64,000 nt of DNA, taken from contig NW_019775544.1 in NCBI RefSeq assembly GCF_001039355.2, positions 96,950-160,949 of the forward strand, read 5' to 3'. Position 1 is the stretch's first letter, and each line of letters opens with the position of its first letter. Made by a program: the position numbers and the translations under genes. The notes beneath the pieces are model-generated. The model was not told where the DNA came from. It did not search any database and was given only the letters and a program-made list of their open reading frames with translations. Positions 1 to 12,307 of this stretch are shown here, piece by piece. The stretch is from Lingula anatina. Its lineage: Eukaryota; Brachiopoda; Lingulata; Lingulida; Lingulidae.

Positions 1-1168
1 TGTTCTTGTGAAGTTAACTGACGTCTCTAACACAGCGAGGCCTTCTTTGATTCACCTGTACGGTCTCAGTGGAGATAACGTAGTCCTCACAACGCATCGG
101 GTCAACAATCAAAGCGACCAGTCCAAGCGAACTGATAAACTCGCCACATGCTAACGATGTATGGGATACATAATGGGGTTAAATGCGTTTTTTTTAGTCC
201 AATTCAGATAGCCAGTTATCAGGAGCTGATATCGAAAATTTGTATTGATTTTACTGCTGATCGTTGGATATGTGGTAGGCAGAAAAGATGAACGTTCAGC
301 ATACATCATTTTATGATCTGACTGGAAGTCTTTGGCTCATGACAATATCTAGCATGCACCATGACTAATCACTGCATTCCTCTCTCCACATTACTTAATA
401 TCTACATGAATATCGATTAAGAAGTATTTTGGCATCCTTACTCTTGTTCAGACAACTTTTCAAACCTGAAATGTAAACTTATGTCTTACAGTTGTACAGA
501 CGGCCTCTGTTTGATTGACCTTCGTTAATTGCTTTAGTCAGCAGATTAATATTTATCAATGCTTCTGTCATTACCACTGTAACATTATTCATTATTTCAT
601 TTTCATATTTATATAATCAACATTTTTTGTATTTAAGTCATTTCCGAGCTCTATGAAAGCAATAATTGCTATTAGAATTAAGAGTAATTTCTGCACTTTT
701 AACCCTGATCCACTACTTTCCGGTAATCTCGACCCATCCTTTCAATCCTCAAGGGTCTCACCATAGCCTTGGACAAGTCAAGCTATAGCCGGAAAAAAGA
801 AATGCACTTTAAAAGACCGTCGAAAATGAAGCCACGGTAATAGGTTTCATCATACTCAGATTTCTGAGCACGAAATGTTCTTCTTGAACAACGGGGATAA
901 TTATGGACTTTCGAAATGCGCATCTCTGAAACATATATACACAAACGAGAGAATGCTCACTTCACCTTTTCACCATTTTAACAGGGTTAGTTGGTTAGTT
1001 ATAATTTTTGTTTAATTTGTATATTTTATGATTCGACACATGGGCCGATCCAGGATTATTCCAAGGGGGGCGGTTTTTAGGAATGACAGACCGCAGATGC
1101 GAACTAGCCTTGGCGGGGTATTATGGTATAATACAGGGCGAACGGTGTCATTTGGTACAGTTAAGTCA

Positions 1169-1335
1169 CAGGCCCGTAGCCAGCAATTTCAAAAGGGGAG
1201 TTCTTTTTTTGAAAAAGTGGACCTTTTCCCACAAAAACTTCATGTACCTAGATCAAATTTTACCCAGAGTGGACCTTTTCCCAGCAAAAGGGGCGGTTCT
1301 TTCGAACCCCCCGAACCCCCCTGGCTACGGGCCTG
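1169..1335. repeat. Short inverted-repeat element (MITE-like)
   Basis: The ends are near-perfect inverted repeats: CAGGCCCGTAGCCAG on the left and CTGGCTACGGGCCTG on the right. The interior contains two related 'gtggaccttttccca' blocks. A clear target-site duplication is not visible (the flanks share only TTAA). The structure suggests a non-autonomous DNA transposon, perhaps hAT-like because the ends start with CAG. The flanking sequence from about 1040 to 1430 also looks repetitive, so this may be nested. Confidence 0.5.
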
Positions 1336-2072
1336 TTAAAGACCTATGATTCAAGTAGTCAAAATTCTAATTTCAAAAGGAGACCATTGGTGTGTTTTCC
1401 CCCCTGACAGCTCCCTAAATCCACCACTGCGATAAGGCACTGTGTCCTACAGCACAACACTTGTTAACTACAATATAAAAACACGCACAATAAAATAACA
1501 TGACAGCCCCAGCTCGCCGGAGGGACCGAGTATAATTATCCCGTTAAGCTGCGACAAGCAATACACAAAGGTGATCGAAATCACGGTACAGTCTGATTAC
1601 TATTGACTCATTTATTAGATACCTTTGCAAGTGGAAATGAATTCATATTAGAATTGCCATATGTTAACGGACACGAAATTCTATTCCACACAATCGATTT
1701 GGTAGGCTGGCCATTGTCGACCTTTAAGGAATAATTTCCCCTATCTGATTCTCTTGCAAGCAACTTGCTGCCTTGCCTTGTTGGAATATAATCCGTGAGT
1801 CGCAGTCCTAAAAAACTTGGTTGTCATGCAAACATTACATGTGCATATGATGTTACATATAAGTATTACCTGCGTTATTTACCCAGCATAAATGCATGTA
1901 CGGGCTACAAATTCTGTTCTAAATATATACATTGATGCAACACATAAAAGCAATATATTTGGAATCAAGTAGAAATTATTTGTGCCAAGGCCACAAGACG
2001 CATGGTCGTGCAATTCATGTGTGCGTAGAAAGGTTTAGTTCGTTAGGAACAATTATAGCACATCTTCAATGT

Positions 2073-2146
<74 letters not shown>
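2073..2146. repeat. Compound (CT)n-(TA)n microsatellite
   Basis: A run of about 22 CT units passes directly into about 14 TA units. Confidence 0.95.
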
Positions 2147-2154
<8 letters not shown>

Positions 2155-2675
2155 CGCAGTGAGGAAGTAGTCTTTCAAAGATCAGTGACACAGACTTCAT
2201 AATGAGATTGAGTTGTAATGTCAGGGAAAAGTTCCGCAATAACAGTGTTATTGAAGCGCGGCTGATGCGGGCGCACAGCGGCCATACACAGAATGCAAAT
2301 GCAGTAGGCGAAACACGATCCTTCGTCTATGTGACTCGGAGAAAATGACACGGGGCATCTGAGGTGGAGTAAGTGATTCAGCTCATCACATACAACGTAA
2401 ACGAGCTACTGGACGAGCTCTTGATTTGACGCCAGCACGTACTTGTATGTTAGTGTATAGACTGTTTGGCTACAAGCGTTGCCATCTATCGAAGGTATCC
2501 TATGTGCGTGCGATATTGTTGTTTAATCAGCGTTCCTCCAAATGATAGATCACGCAAGCACTGGGAGATAGATTTGTTGCACCTTAATTAAAAGCACCGG
2601 TATCTGGCGTTAAGTAGGCACCTCCAGACAAGACTCGTGGCGTGGATTAATGACGGTTTTAGTCAGTGTAACAAC

Positions 2676-5600
2676 ATGCAGTGTTTATGCAGAAATATCT
2701 TAAGTGCCGGCGACACCAGGAAGCACTCGACCTCGGGAGAGTTTGAAGATTTGGACATGGACATAAAAACGGAAGGTGAGAACGCAGCACCTAAAAACTG
2801 CTACAGATTGGTGATTGTTGGCACCGCAAGAGCTGGAAAAACATCGATAGTTTCCAGATTTCTCAACGATAAGTTTGAGGAGAAATACACACCTACGATA
2901 GAAAATTTCCATCGGAAAGTGTATAGAATCCGAGGAGAAGCATACCGACTTGACATCCTTGATACGTCTGGGAACGACCCATTCCCGGCTATGCGAAGAC
3001 TTTCTCTACTCTCTGGTAAGTGGAACAGAATAACATGTAAACTGTTAAAAATAATTTTTGCTGCTAGGCTGCCTATTATATTCATCGCTTAATGTTGATA
3101 ATCGAATCGCATGATTCCAGCAAGGCTCGGAATAACAGCAGTCTACAGTTATTATTGACAAGGCAATAACTGCTTCGCAAGATAATTGTGATGCTGATAT
3201 AATATAAACATTATTAGTTATCCCGTTATCTTTGTCCTTCTATTTATTCATTTACAAATTTTATATATAATATTTGAGTGCCTGATGTGGAATTCATCGA
3301 TTTATAGTATTTATGGGAAAAAATCACGTCCGGCAAGTGTCATTTGAGTATCCATTCCATAAAAACCCAATAAGAAAATGTCTTTTATAGATTGGTGACT
3401 TTCAAAGAAATCTAAACAGCAAAAATACCAAAGAGCGTTGGTAATCTATCGATCATTCTAAGAATCCAGGCTTCTTTTTCCCCACTTTTTCTGCTTCTTA
3501 TTTTCGCCAAACAACACTTTTGAGGCTGTGAAACAAACCCGGGAAAACAAATCCCTAGCGATCCAAGTTATCTCACTTTATAATGGATGAATAGAAAGCC
3601 TGGCAGTCTTTCATTTTAAAGGCAAGATATGTTTGGGCTAGCACGGAGTTTTAGATTAGTACCATACATGTACTGTTTGCGTGTACGGTTGAATATGCAT
3701 TTTCTCTGTCAGAGGCCGGCTGGTTGATGACGTACATGTAGTTGTGCACTTTAAGCATTGAGCAGAAATGTGAACAATCACTGAATTGCCAGTGAAATAT
3801 CTGTGACTATCTAGTGAAAAATTATATCCATGGCACTGGTAGAGGGAAGAAAATGCTTTAGGCTGACAGACATGTCTTGCCAGCGAAGCTCTTGTCAATT
3901 AACACTTATATCAACTATATTTTGGAAGAAAAACAGAATTGACAGATGCTCCACATCAATTAAGTCAAATCCCATTGCGTGTCCGTTAAAATTTATGTTC
4001 TTGGAAAACTTAAGTCGTTTACTTTTTGTACAAGCTAGTATAAGACTATATGGTGCCATTTCAGTCTTTGTCAACATATTATTTCATCAAAGCTGATGCT
4101 ACTTCCAGAGGTCTGGCGGTAGGGAAATTTGATAAAAGTAGTGCCATTATTTAATAATTCAGTGGAAACATTTACATTGCTATTTTCCGAATTGACTGGT
4201 GATATCTACATGTGTCATACCAAAATGTGTATTTTACCTAAATAGACGTGTATTAATACATGTGTACAGATGTGCATTTTAGTGATGAATGCCCAATCAC
4301 GTTAAGGCAGGCGAGTTTAACAAAGCATGTACTAACATCCGTTAATGTCTGATTATTGGCTTTATTTTGGTAATCAGCTGCTATGACTTGGGTGTGACTC
4401 TTTGCTTGATGATGCTTGATGAAGGAACTTTGGACAGGGGAAACTCAGCAATCTGGTGTCCCCGTGGGGCTATAAAATTTAGTTATCACTAGAATAATTG
4501 ATTCTTTCCATTAGCAAGATAACATTGCTCTCACTGTAACCTTTAAATGAATGCATGAGTATGTTGAATCAATTCAGCAAATTACATTGATGGAATAAGT
4601 AATGACCGTATACCGCATAATCTTGGAAATACAATGAAAATGTTGCCATTAATGAAAAGCAGATAAATAAAATACTCTCAAATCACTCTTAAGAACAGAC
4701 ACATATCAAACGTCATTGATATGCGCCTCCATTGTTTCTCGAAAGCCGACAGACATTAGTCATTATCAACTGATTTGATTCATACGGTTCCAGAAGTAAC
4801 AGTGAAAGAGATTTGTCCAGACGGGTAATATCAAAATTGATTCTTCTCTAGACTTTGCGGTATTCTATTTTATGCAGCTTAGGCTCCTAACAGAGGTAGT
4901 GAATACCATACTTTTTGGAGAGAAATAGTACGCTGTGGCTTGATTTTATTTTTAGAAACATATCGGGCAATATTTTGGTAGGCTCTTAATAAGCCGCCAT
5001 TTATGAATGATTTTACATTCATTAGACTTAACTGGCACGCTATATTTGAACGCATTGCAACATACGTTGAATCTAGATCTGTCATCTGCTTATACAAACA
5101 AAAAGCGACCTTCACAATCAACCTCAAATAAGTAATCTGAATCCGCTTAAACTGTGATTTTAATCAATGTTTGGCTTTAAAACGTGATAGTTGATGACAC
5201 AAAAATGTTCTTTCGTGTTTTTGTGGCTTATCTGTAGTTAAGCATTGGCAATAAGACTAGAGCCTTATTAAGGATTCTGGCTACCCATAGTAAAGCAGGC
5301 AACATATTTACTACGTCAAATTCATATTACTTTACGTGGTCAGTTACATTTTAGCTTAATTTTTAAACGACAGAGACAGTGATGTGTGAGAAAAAAACCA
5401 AGTGAGCATTTTGATTGATTGACATGACATGACTTTTGTTTTATTTGTCTAACATTACACTGGATTAGCTTCAAAAGACAAAACAGGAAGTCGTGCTGAA
5501 AAAAAAACTTAAGCGGAGAAATAGAGTAAAGAATCTGTCGGAAATCAATATTCATCCAGACAACGCAAACGTGTAGGTTTTTGAAGGTTTTGAAATAATG

Positions 5601-6722
5601 AAAACTGTGAAAATCACACTGATGTGAACGCAACAAAGCTTAAAGGAATAACAATTACAATAAAAACCTCGTAAACAACTCATAGAAATATCATAAATTC
5701 CATATCATTTAACCACCAACACAGCGCTTATAACAATTATTCTGGAATCTGTGCTTGCCATCAGACCACGTAGACCTTCATAGATGGGCATACCTCCGTA
5801 TACACAGTATATCTCCTAAGAGATTATTACTAAAAAACCAAAACAAAGGACTAACTTTGAATGTCCGAATGGATTCATTGACCATTGGTTAGTTTGGAAA
5901 ATCGTCGTTTGCCCTACCAGGAAAATCCGTTTTTGGCAAAAAAAAAAAAAAAAAAGTTGTTATTCCTTTAAATACGGTTTTAACCTGCGTTGACGACTTT
6001 TCCGCCATCAATTTAGCCCATTTTTCCTTTTGATTTAGTTCTGCCACAAGTTAATAAAGATGCAATATGCTAGTAAGACAGACAGGTACAACCAATGTTA
6101 TCCATGTTAACCGTACAGTATGATAGCCTTTAAATAATTCCACGTCTTGTATCTTACAGGAGATATTTTCATAATCGTATTCAGCGTGGATAATATGGAA
6201 TCATTTGAAGAGGCCAAGCGGCTTAGAGATCAGATTCAGGAAGTGAAGTCCTTCTGTCCACCCGGTTCCAAAAAATTCCGACACATCCCAATGGTCCTGG
6301 TCGGTAACAAACTAGATCGTGCCGACCACCATAGGGCAGTGAACTCGATGGAAGTGAACAGATACATTGAGTCACAATCTGGGTGTGCATACGTTGAAGC
6401 ATCGGCCAAAAAGGACTGGAATATTGAAGACATCTTTCTCAAGCTTTTCATAATGGCTGATCTCCCGACAGAAATGAGTCCTTCGCTCCACAGGAAAGTG
6501 CACCCGTCTTACGTTGGGAAAACGACAGCGAAGTCCACAACAAGGTGCGGGCCAATCTCTTTAAGAAGACGCTTAAGCGACGCCTGTGGCACTGTTACCA
6601 GTGTTAGACGTCCAAGTATTAGAACCGATCTTTTGATATTGCAGACAAAATCACGCGTTCCGCCCGAAGTTACTAATACTTCGGATGCAGAAGCGACTGG
6701 TGTCAAATGTGTGATTCAATAG
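2676..6722 (+). CDS. RASD1: RASD1/RASD2 (Dexras1/Rhes)-type small GTPase, 2 coding exons
   Basis: Coding exons 2676-3015 and 6160-6722 join in frame (GT at 3016, AG at 6158-6159) to give 300 residues; human RASD1 has 281. Seen: P-loop GTARAGKTS (about residues 49-57), switch I around KYTPTIENFH, G3 motif DTSGND in place of DTAGQE, then NKLD and ASAKK for guanine binding. A long basic tail contains a conserved-looking EMSP.LHRKV block and ends in the CAAX box CVIQ, which predicts prenylation and membrane attachment. The family are Ras-like GTPases that modulate G-protein and cAMP signalling; this copy is co-orthologous to the vertebrate pair, so the symbol is approximate. The first ATG of the open frame was chosen; an ATG at 2757 is an alternative start. 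The 3.1 kb intron shows nothing else coding. A variant poly(A) signal ATTAAA lies at 6810-6815. Confidence 0.93.
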
Positions 6723-9144
6723 TATTTGTTATATTCAGACTTTTGATTTTTGAGTCACATATAAATGTATATTGTCCAGCAATCTAAACGTCGCCTGTGC
6801 TGTCTTATTATTAAACACTTTTATTAATCAAAATACTGATTCTTCAGAAATATATACGTTATTCATTCATTCACTGAAATAGTATATCGCTTTTCTGACA
6901 TCCTTATATCATATATGTTGTAATTTAATGACCATTCTAATTGAACATCGATGTGTTTTTCGACATAAGTAATTATTATAAAAAATACTGGCGCCTGTTA
7001 TCAATTTGAACATTGTACGTTCAATGGTCTGAGCACATGATAGCGTGTAAGTAAGACAAGAGGTTTATGCAGACTGGAGTCCTATAGGTGTACTGCTTGT
7101 CATAGGACTGTTAATTGGAATCTGGATAGTTGGAAACAATACAGAACAACGTATTCTCTTTTTCCAGGCGCAATTTCAAGACCATGTATTTGTTGCAATG
7201 TAGGTTCAGGCATGATTGCCATGACATTCTTTGTGTCTTCGCTTTTCGATTAGGTCTTGTGTTTTAGTTTCCTTTTTTGAATTTTGATAATTTGAATTGT
7301 TTGATTTCATAGTTCCGTAATGTTCACTTTTAATATGAATATTGGTAAAGTGTATGGATTTTGCATATAGCTTTTTTGTTGCTTCTCGTTTTGCTTTCAA
7401 AGTATTACGAAAGTAGAGTTGAATAATTGCATTGGCTATACCCAAAATGCCAAAAACATTTCAACGTTTCAACTATCATTTAACTGATGTAAGATTTTCT
7501 TATTTATCATTTGATACCAGAAATTGCAAGCATCGCATTTAAAAAAAACCAGTGAAGCAGCTGAGAAATAATGATGACTTTTTGGCACGGGGATAACTGG
7601 CTTTGTGGGTCTATCTCGGGATTATGTTATACAAAATATCGCCAAAGTAAGAATATTGGTGCTTTTGTGAAATAAAAAACGCAATATCCATCTGTTTCTT
7701 ATGAAGCATTTATAAATATTTTTTATCTCAAGTAAATGCAGGTATGTAAGTATATCATGATAGAAATACATTCCCCCGATTCACGTTGACTGGCACATTG
7801 TATGACAAAAGGCAAGCCATCGAAGAAAAAAATCCAATCTAAATTGCAACTTCGAGCATTTCCTGAATCGAGCTAGCAGGAAATTCTAAACGTCGAACTG
7901 GGATGGAAAACACCAGCATCTACGCCAGACTTCAATGTGCTTGTAAAACAAAGGAGCATTATTTATTCAATATTGTTCAGCGGCATTTGATATTTTCAAT
8001 GCTATAAATTGCAGGCGACGGCAACTCGACTATGACCAGGTGGAGGGAAGAGTCCACGCAATTGTCGCCCTTTCCGTTTGGAAAACCCTCGGTCTGCCAC
8101 TTAGCCGTAGGCCCTATACCGTGACTTTTATTTCAAACACATCTGTCTGACCCCCATCCCTGAGGCCTAATTTATGTAAAACATTCAGCTGTCTTAATGC
8201 AAAATAAGACTATAGGTTAGAGACTGAGTCCCAGCGACATTCCCTTAAAGTAATTTAAACAAGGTGCAGGTGCAGGCAATCGTCTAAAAGCTTCAGATTC
8301 TATGCTGCGTCTGTGCAATTAAATGGCACGAGGTAAAAGTTATCTAGGGTACAAGCTCCAAGCGTCCAGGCTCCTTGCTGACTGGGATTAAAAATCGATA
8401 TTTAATGGTTGACATAGATTTGAATTTTTGGTACCATGCTGGGAACTTCCCAGATGACAGAACGTGAAACCACAATAATGTGTGGAAGAATCAACTGATT
8501 TTGAGTACATAGACATCAACAAATATGTAGAGAGACCCCAATTGGGATGCTGAGTCGATGACATTTACTTTCGTTCTCTGAAGGTTAATATTCCTTTAGC
8601 TCAACGAGCACTAATATGGTTATAATTAAAGATTCACATTGTGTAAAGACAAGACATAATACCATACAGGACACGGGTTGAAAAAAAACTGAAGTGAATA
8701 GATGAAATATGAAATTATTTTGATTTTTACAGGAACGAATTAAGCGGCAACGTGGCGTTTCACGTAATGTACGCGATTTAAGGGTACCGTTCTTGAAAAG
8801 TATTGTGCATACTTGGGAGCATGATTCTCATTTTTTCTAACGGACCATCTTTTCAGCTGTGTCTCATTTCTCGAACATTATTCCTATTGCATGTTGAATT
8901 ATATTCGGGAATTTTTCCCTAAAAGCCATTTGTGTTAACATACCATTTTATGAACGGTAATGGGAAGGTGATATTGCCTCGTTTAATGCATCTTTAATAA
9001 TTACTACAATTTAATAAAGCCTGGAACTAGTAGCTACTATGGCACCGTCCATATATTTGTTCACCAAATGCAAATTCAGCCTTTCAATAAATGTTTCAAC
9101 ACAAAAGAAAAAAAGATCACCGAAATTTGCTCATTGTCGTCGTT
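6723..9144. other. Intergenic, no gene seen
   Basis: After the GTPase 3' UTR this stretch is AT-rich with only short scattered open frames that lack family resemblance or splice support. I see no RNA gene or recognisable repeat family in it. Confidence 0.5.
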
Positions 9145-10653
9145 AAACAAATATATGAAGAAGACGGCAAGCGATTTGTCTTTCCACGAGGAATGCATCA
9201 CCATTTATTGATTGTTACATGTACAAGGCAGTATGAAGAATCATTAGTCCAATCCTACTGTGTCACTGAATCACCTGGCACGTCAACCATACTACCGATG
9301 TTGAGACACGCACAGAGCTTTTACCTCCCAGGCAAGGGAAATATTTGCACACAGCCTCGGGAGAACCATTTAAACAGTGCGAAAAAGCCAACCCTACTTA
9401 AGCTTGTGTATGCATTTCCCAGGACCCTGGAGCTGCACGGCGGTGCCTAGTACCCCCCCTTGGGCTTGTAAGCAAAGAAGAGAGCAAGGTTAATTACATG
9501 TCCACAGAGAAAAGAAATGCGAAGAAAACTAACATGATGAAACTGAGTGTTACCTTGCGTGAGGAGGTGAACTCAAAATGAATTCTTTTCCTGTGTGTTC
9601 ATATGATTTAACTTACGTGCCCAATAACCATGTACTGATTGTTACCCACTGGGCAATCATCCTGTGGATAAAGTAATGTTTACTAAACACTGGCTACTTA
9701 TTTTTGTCTCTGATATTGCTCTCCAGTGGCGAAAAAAGGCTGCTATCATAATGATAACTGTCCAGTGGATAACAATTTTATCCAGAGGATAGTGTTATCC
9801 AGGTATCCATAGCATAGCGCTATCCGGTGTCGATGAACTTGGCCAACGATTAACGTCTTTTTCTCAAAAAAGATATAAATCACGCCCAAGAGAAAAGTAA
9901 TTTTGATGAAATTGGATAGAACTTTAAAACCACGCGGTATTTTGTTGTCTTCATAAATCAATGTTGTAACCTTTCTAAAGATAATGATGTAACGTTCATG
10001 TTCTGTAGATGCTTTTTAGATCTATTCATAATACTTATACGATTTGACACAATGGAGCAGATCGAAGGGAAAGTAGGTGCAAAGATTTGGTTGTCAAGTG
10101 CGCAGGGAACAAGGAGTTAAAATACATGTGAGTTCACCCGTTTGGCAATGAAAATACGACGTAAATGTTCTATTGCCACATAGTTATTGTTTTATAATAG
10201 TCACAGATACATTTCGACAACTTGTGACGTCAGTCCAGACTGATGAAGATGTCAGTATTTAAAACATTGGAACGCATCTGTAAGTATTATAAGATATTTG
10301 TTTGCGACAAAAGAACATTCGTGACACAATTCCAGTTACTTGTCATCATAGAAGTAGAGAAATGTTGTCATGAAGCGAAATAGAAGGAACGTCCCTGTGA
10401 TTACCACACTCTTTTAATTTGTACAACTTTTTTGCAATAATGGTGGAGTTGTCTTCCACATCAACAAAGAACTATGCAAAAATATAAAATATTAATGCAC
10501 ATCTCATCACGATTTAGGCTTTTGCATCCCCCGTACATGTGCTATAATTTAACCATTTATTTATAGGCAAAAATATATGTTATAATTGTAATGTTTGAAA
10601 GAAAACAAACAAATCATCTCACGAACGTAATTCTATTTTCTGAATCAAATTAA
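9145..10653. repeat. 1.5 kb direct duplication, copy 1
   Basis: This 1509-bp segment is repeated at an offset of exactly 1510 bases (10655-12163) with very few differences, for example attgttacat versus attggtacat and cctacttaag versus cctactcaag. Copy 1 ends at the single n at 10654. The exact abutment on an ambiguous base is the pattern left when two overlapping contigs are joined without merging. The short open frames inside (such as 9091-9450) have no recognised homology. Confidence 0.95.
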
Positions 10654-10654
10654 N

Positions 10655-12163
10655 AAGCAAATATATGAAGAAGACGGCAAGCGATTTGTCTTTCCACGAG
10701 GAATGCATCACCATTTATTGATTGGTACATGTACAAGGCAGTATGAAGAATCATTAGTCCAATCCTACTGTGTCACTGAATCACCTGGCACGTCAACCAT
10801 ACTACCGATGTTGAGACACGCACAGAGCTTTTACCTCCCAGGCAAGGGAAATATTTGCACACAGCCTCGGGAGAACCATTTAAACAGTGCGAAAAAGCCA
10901 ACCCTACTCAAGCTTGTGTATGCATTTCCCAGGACCCTGGAGCTGCACAGCGGTGCCTAGTACCCCCCCTTGGGCTTGTAAGCAAAGAAGAGAGCAAGGT
11001 TAATTACATGTCCACAGAGAAAAGAAATGCGAAGAAAACTAACATGATGAAACTGAGTGTTACCTTGCGTGAGGAGGTGAACTCAAAATGAATTCTTTTC
11101 CTGTGTGTTCATATGATTTAACTTACGTGCCCAATAACCATGTACTGATTGTTACCCACTGGGCAATCATCCTGTGGATAAAGTAATGTTTACTAAACAC
11201 TGGCTACTTATTTTTGTCTCTGATATTGCTCTCCAGTGGCGAAAAAAGGCTGCTATCATAATGATAACTGTCCAGTGGATAACAATTTTATCCAGAGGAT
11301 AGTGTTATCCAGGTATCCATAGCATAGCGCTATCCGGTGTCGATGAACTTGGCCAACGATTAACGTCTTTTTCTCAAAAAAGATATAAATCACGCCCAAG
11401 AGAAAAGTAATTTTGATGAAATTGGATAGAACTTTAAAACCACGCGGTATTTTGTTGTCTTCATAAATCAATGTTGTAACCTTTCTAAAGATAATGATGT
11501 AACGTTCATGTTCTGTAGATGCTTTTTAGATCTATTCATAATACTTATACGATTTGACACAATGGAGCAGATCGAAGGGAAAGTAGGTGCAAAGATTTGG
11601 TTGTCAAGTGCGCAGGGAACAAGGAGTTAAAATACATGTGAGTTCACCCGTTTGGCAATGAAAATACGACGTAAATGTTCTATTGCCACATAGTTATTGT
11701 TTTATAATAGTCACAGATACATTTCGACAACTTGTGACGTCAGTCCAGACTGATGAAGATGTCAGTATTTAAAACATTGGAACGCATCTGTAAGTATTAT
11801 AAGATATTTGTTTGCGACAAAAGAACATTCGTGACACAATTCCAGTTACTTGTCATCATAGAAGTAGAGAAATGTTGTCATGAAGCGAAATAGAAGGAAC
11901 GTCCCTGTGATTACCACACTCTTTTAATTTGTACAACTTTTTTGCAATAATGGTGGAGTTGTCTTCCACATCAACAAAGAACTATGCAAAAATATAAAAT
12001 ATTAATGCACATCTCATCACGATTTAGGCTTTTGCATCCCCCGTACATGTGCTATAATTTAACCATTTATTTATAGGCAAAAATATATGTTATAATTGTA
12101 ATGTTTGAAAGAAAACAAACAAATCATCTCACGAACGTAATTCTATTTTCTGAATCAAATTAA
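10655..12163. repeat. 1.5 kb direct duplication, copy 2
   Basis: Second copy of 9145-10653. It begins immediately after the n at 10654 and runs into unique sequence that leads to the last exon of the CNBD2 gene. This copy is continuous with the downstream gene. Confidence 0.95.
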
Positions 12164-12307
12164 CAAGATTAGCAATATTCAAAGCCCCTTTAACTTAATC
12201 ACGAAATACTTCTTCATTGCAAAACTAAACTACATGTACGTATTTTTCTTTCGCAGTAAATTTTTGGCCACGCAAAAAGATAGATAAAGAATATGCATCT
12301 CTTTGAG

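Larger units (their letters stand above)
1..2675. other. Intergenic region upstream of the RASD gene
   Basis: No coding exon could be supported here. The open frames at about 1028-1349 lie inside repeat sequence rich in C and G runs. The stretch holds a short inverted-repeat element (1169-1335) and a CT/TA compound microsatellite (2073-2146). The promoter and 5' UTR of the GTPase gene should lie in its last few hundred bases, but I saw no clear TATA box. Confidence 0.6.

Noticed and set aside
1028-1349. Two overlapping plus-strand open frames of 88-103 codons
   Set aside because: They lie in inverted-repeat DNA with C/G runs, lack family features, and are not in splice-consistent context.
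9091-11091. Repeated open frames with MHHHLLI..CTRQYEESLVQSYC
   Set aside because: They are copies of the same non-coding segment in a duplication. No homology or splice support was seen.
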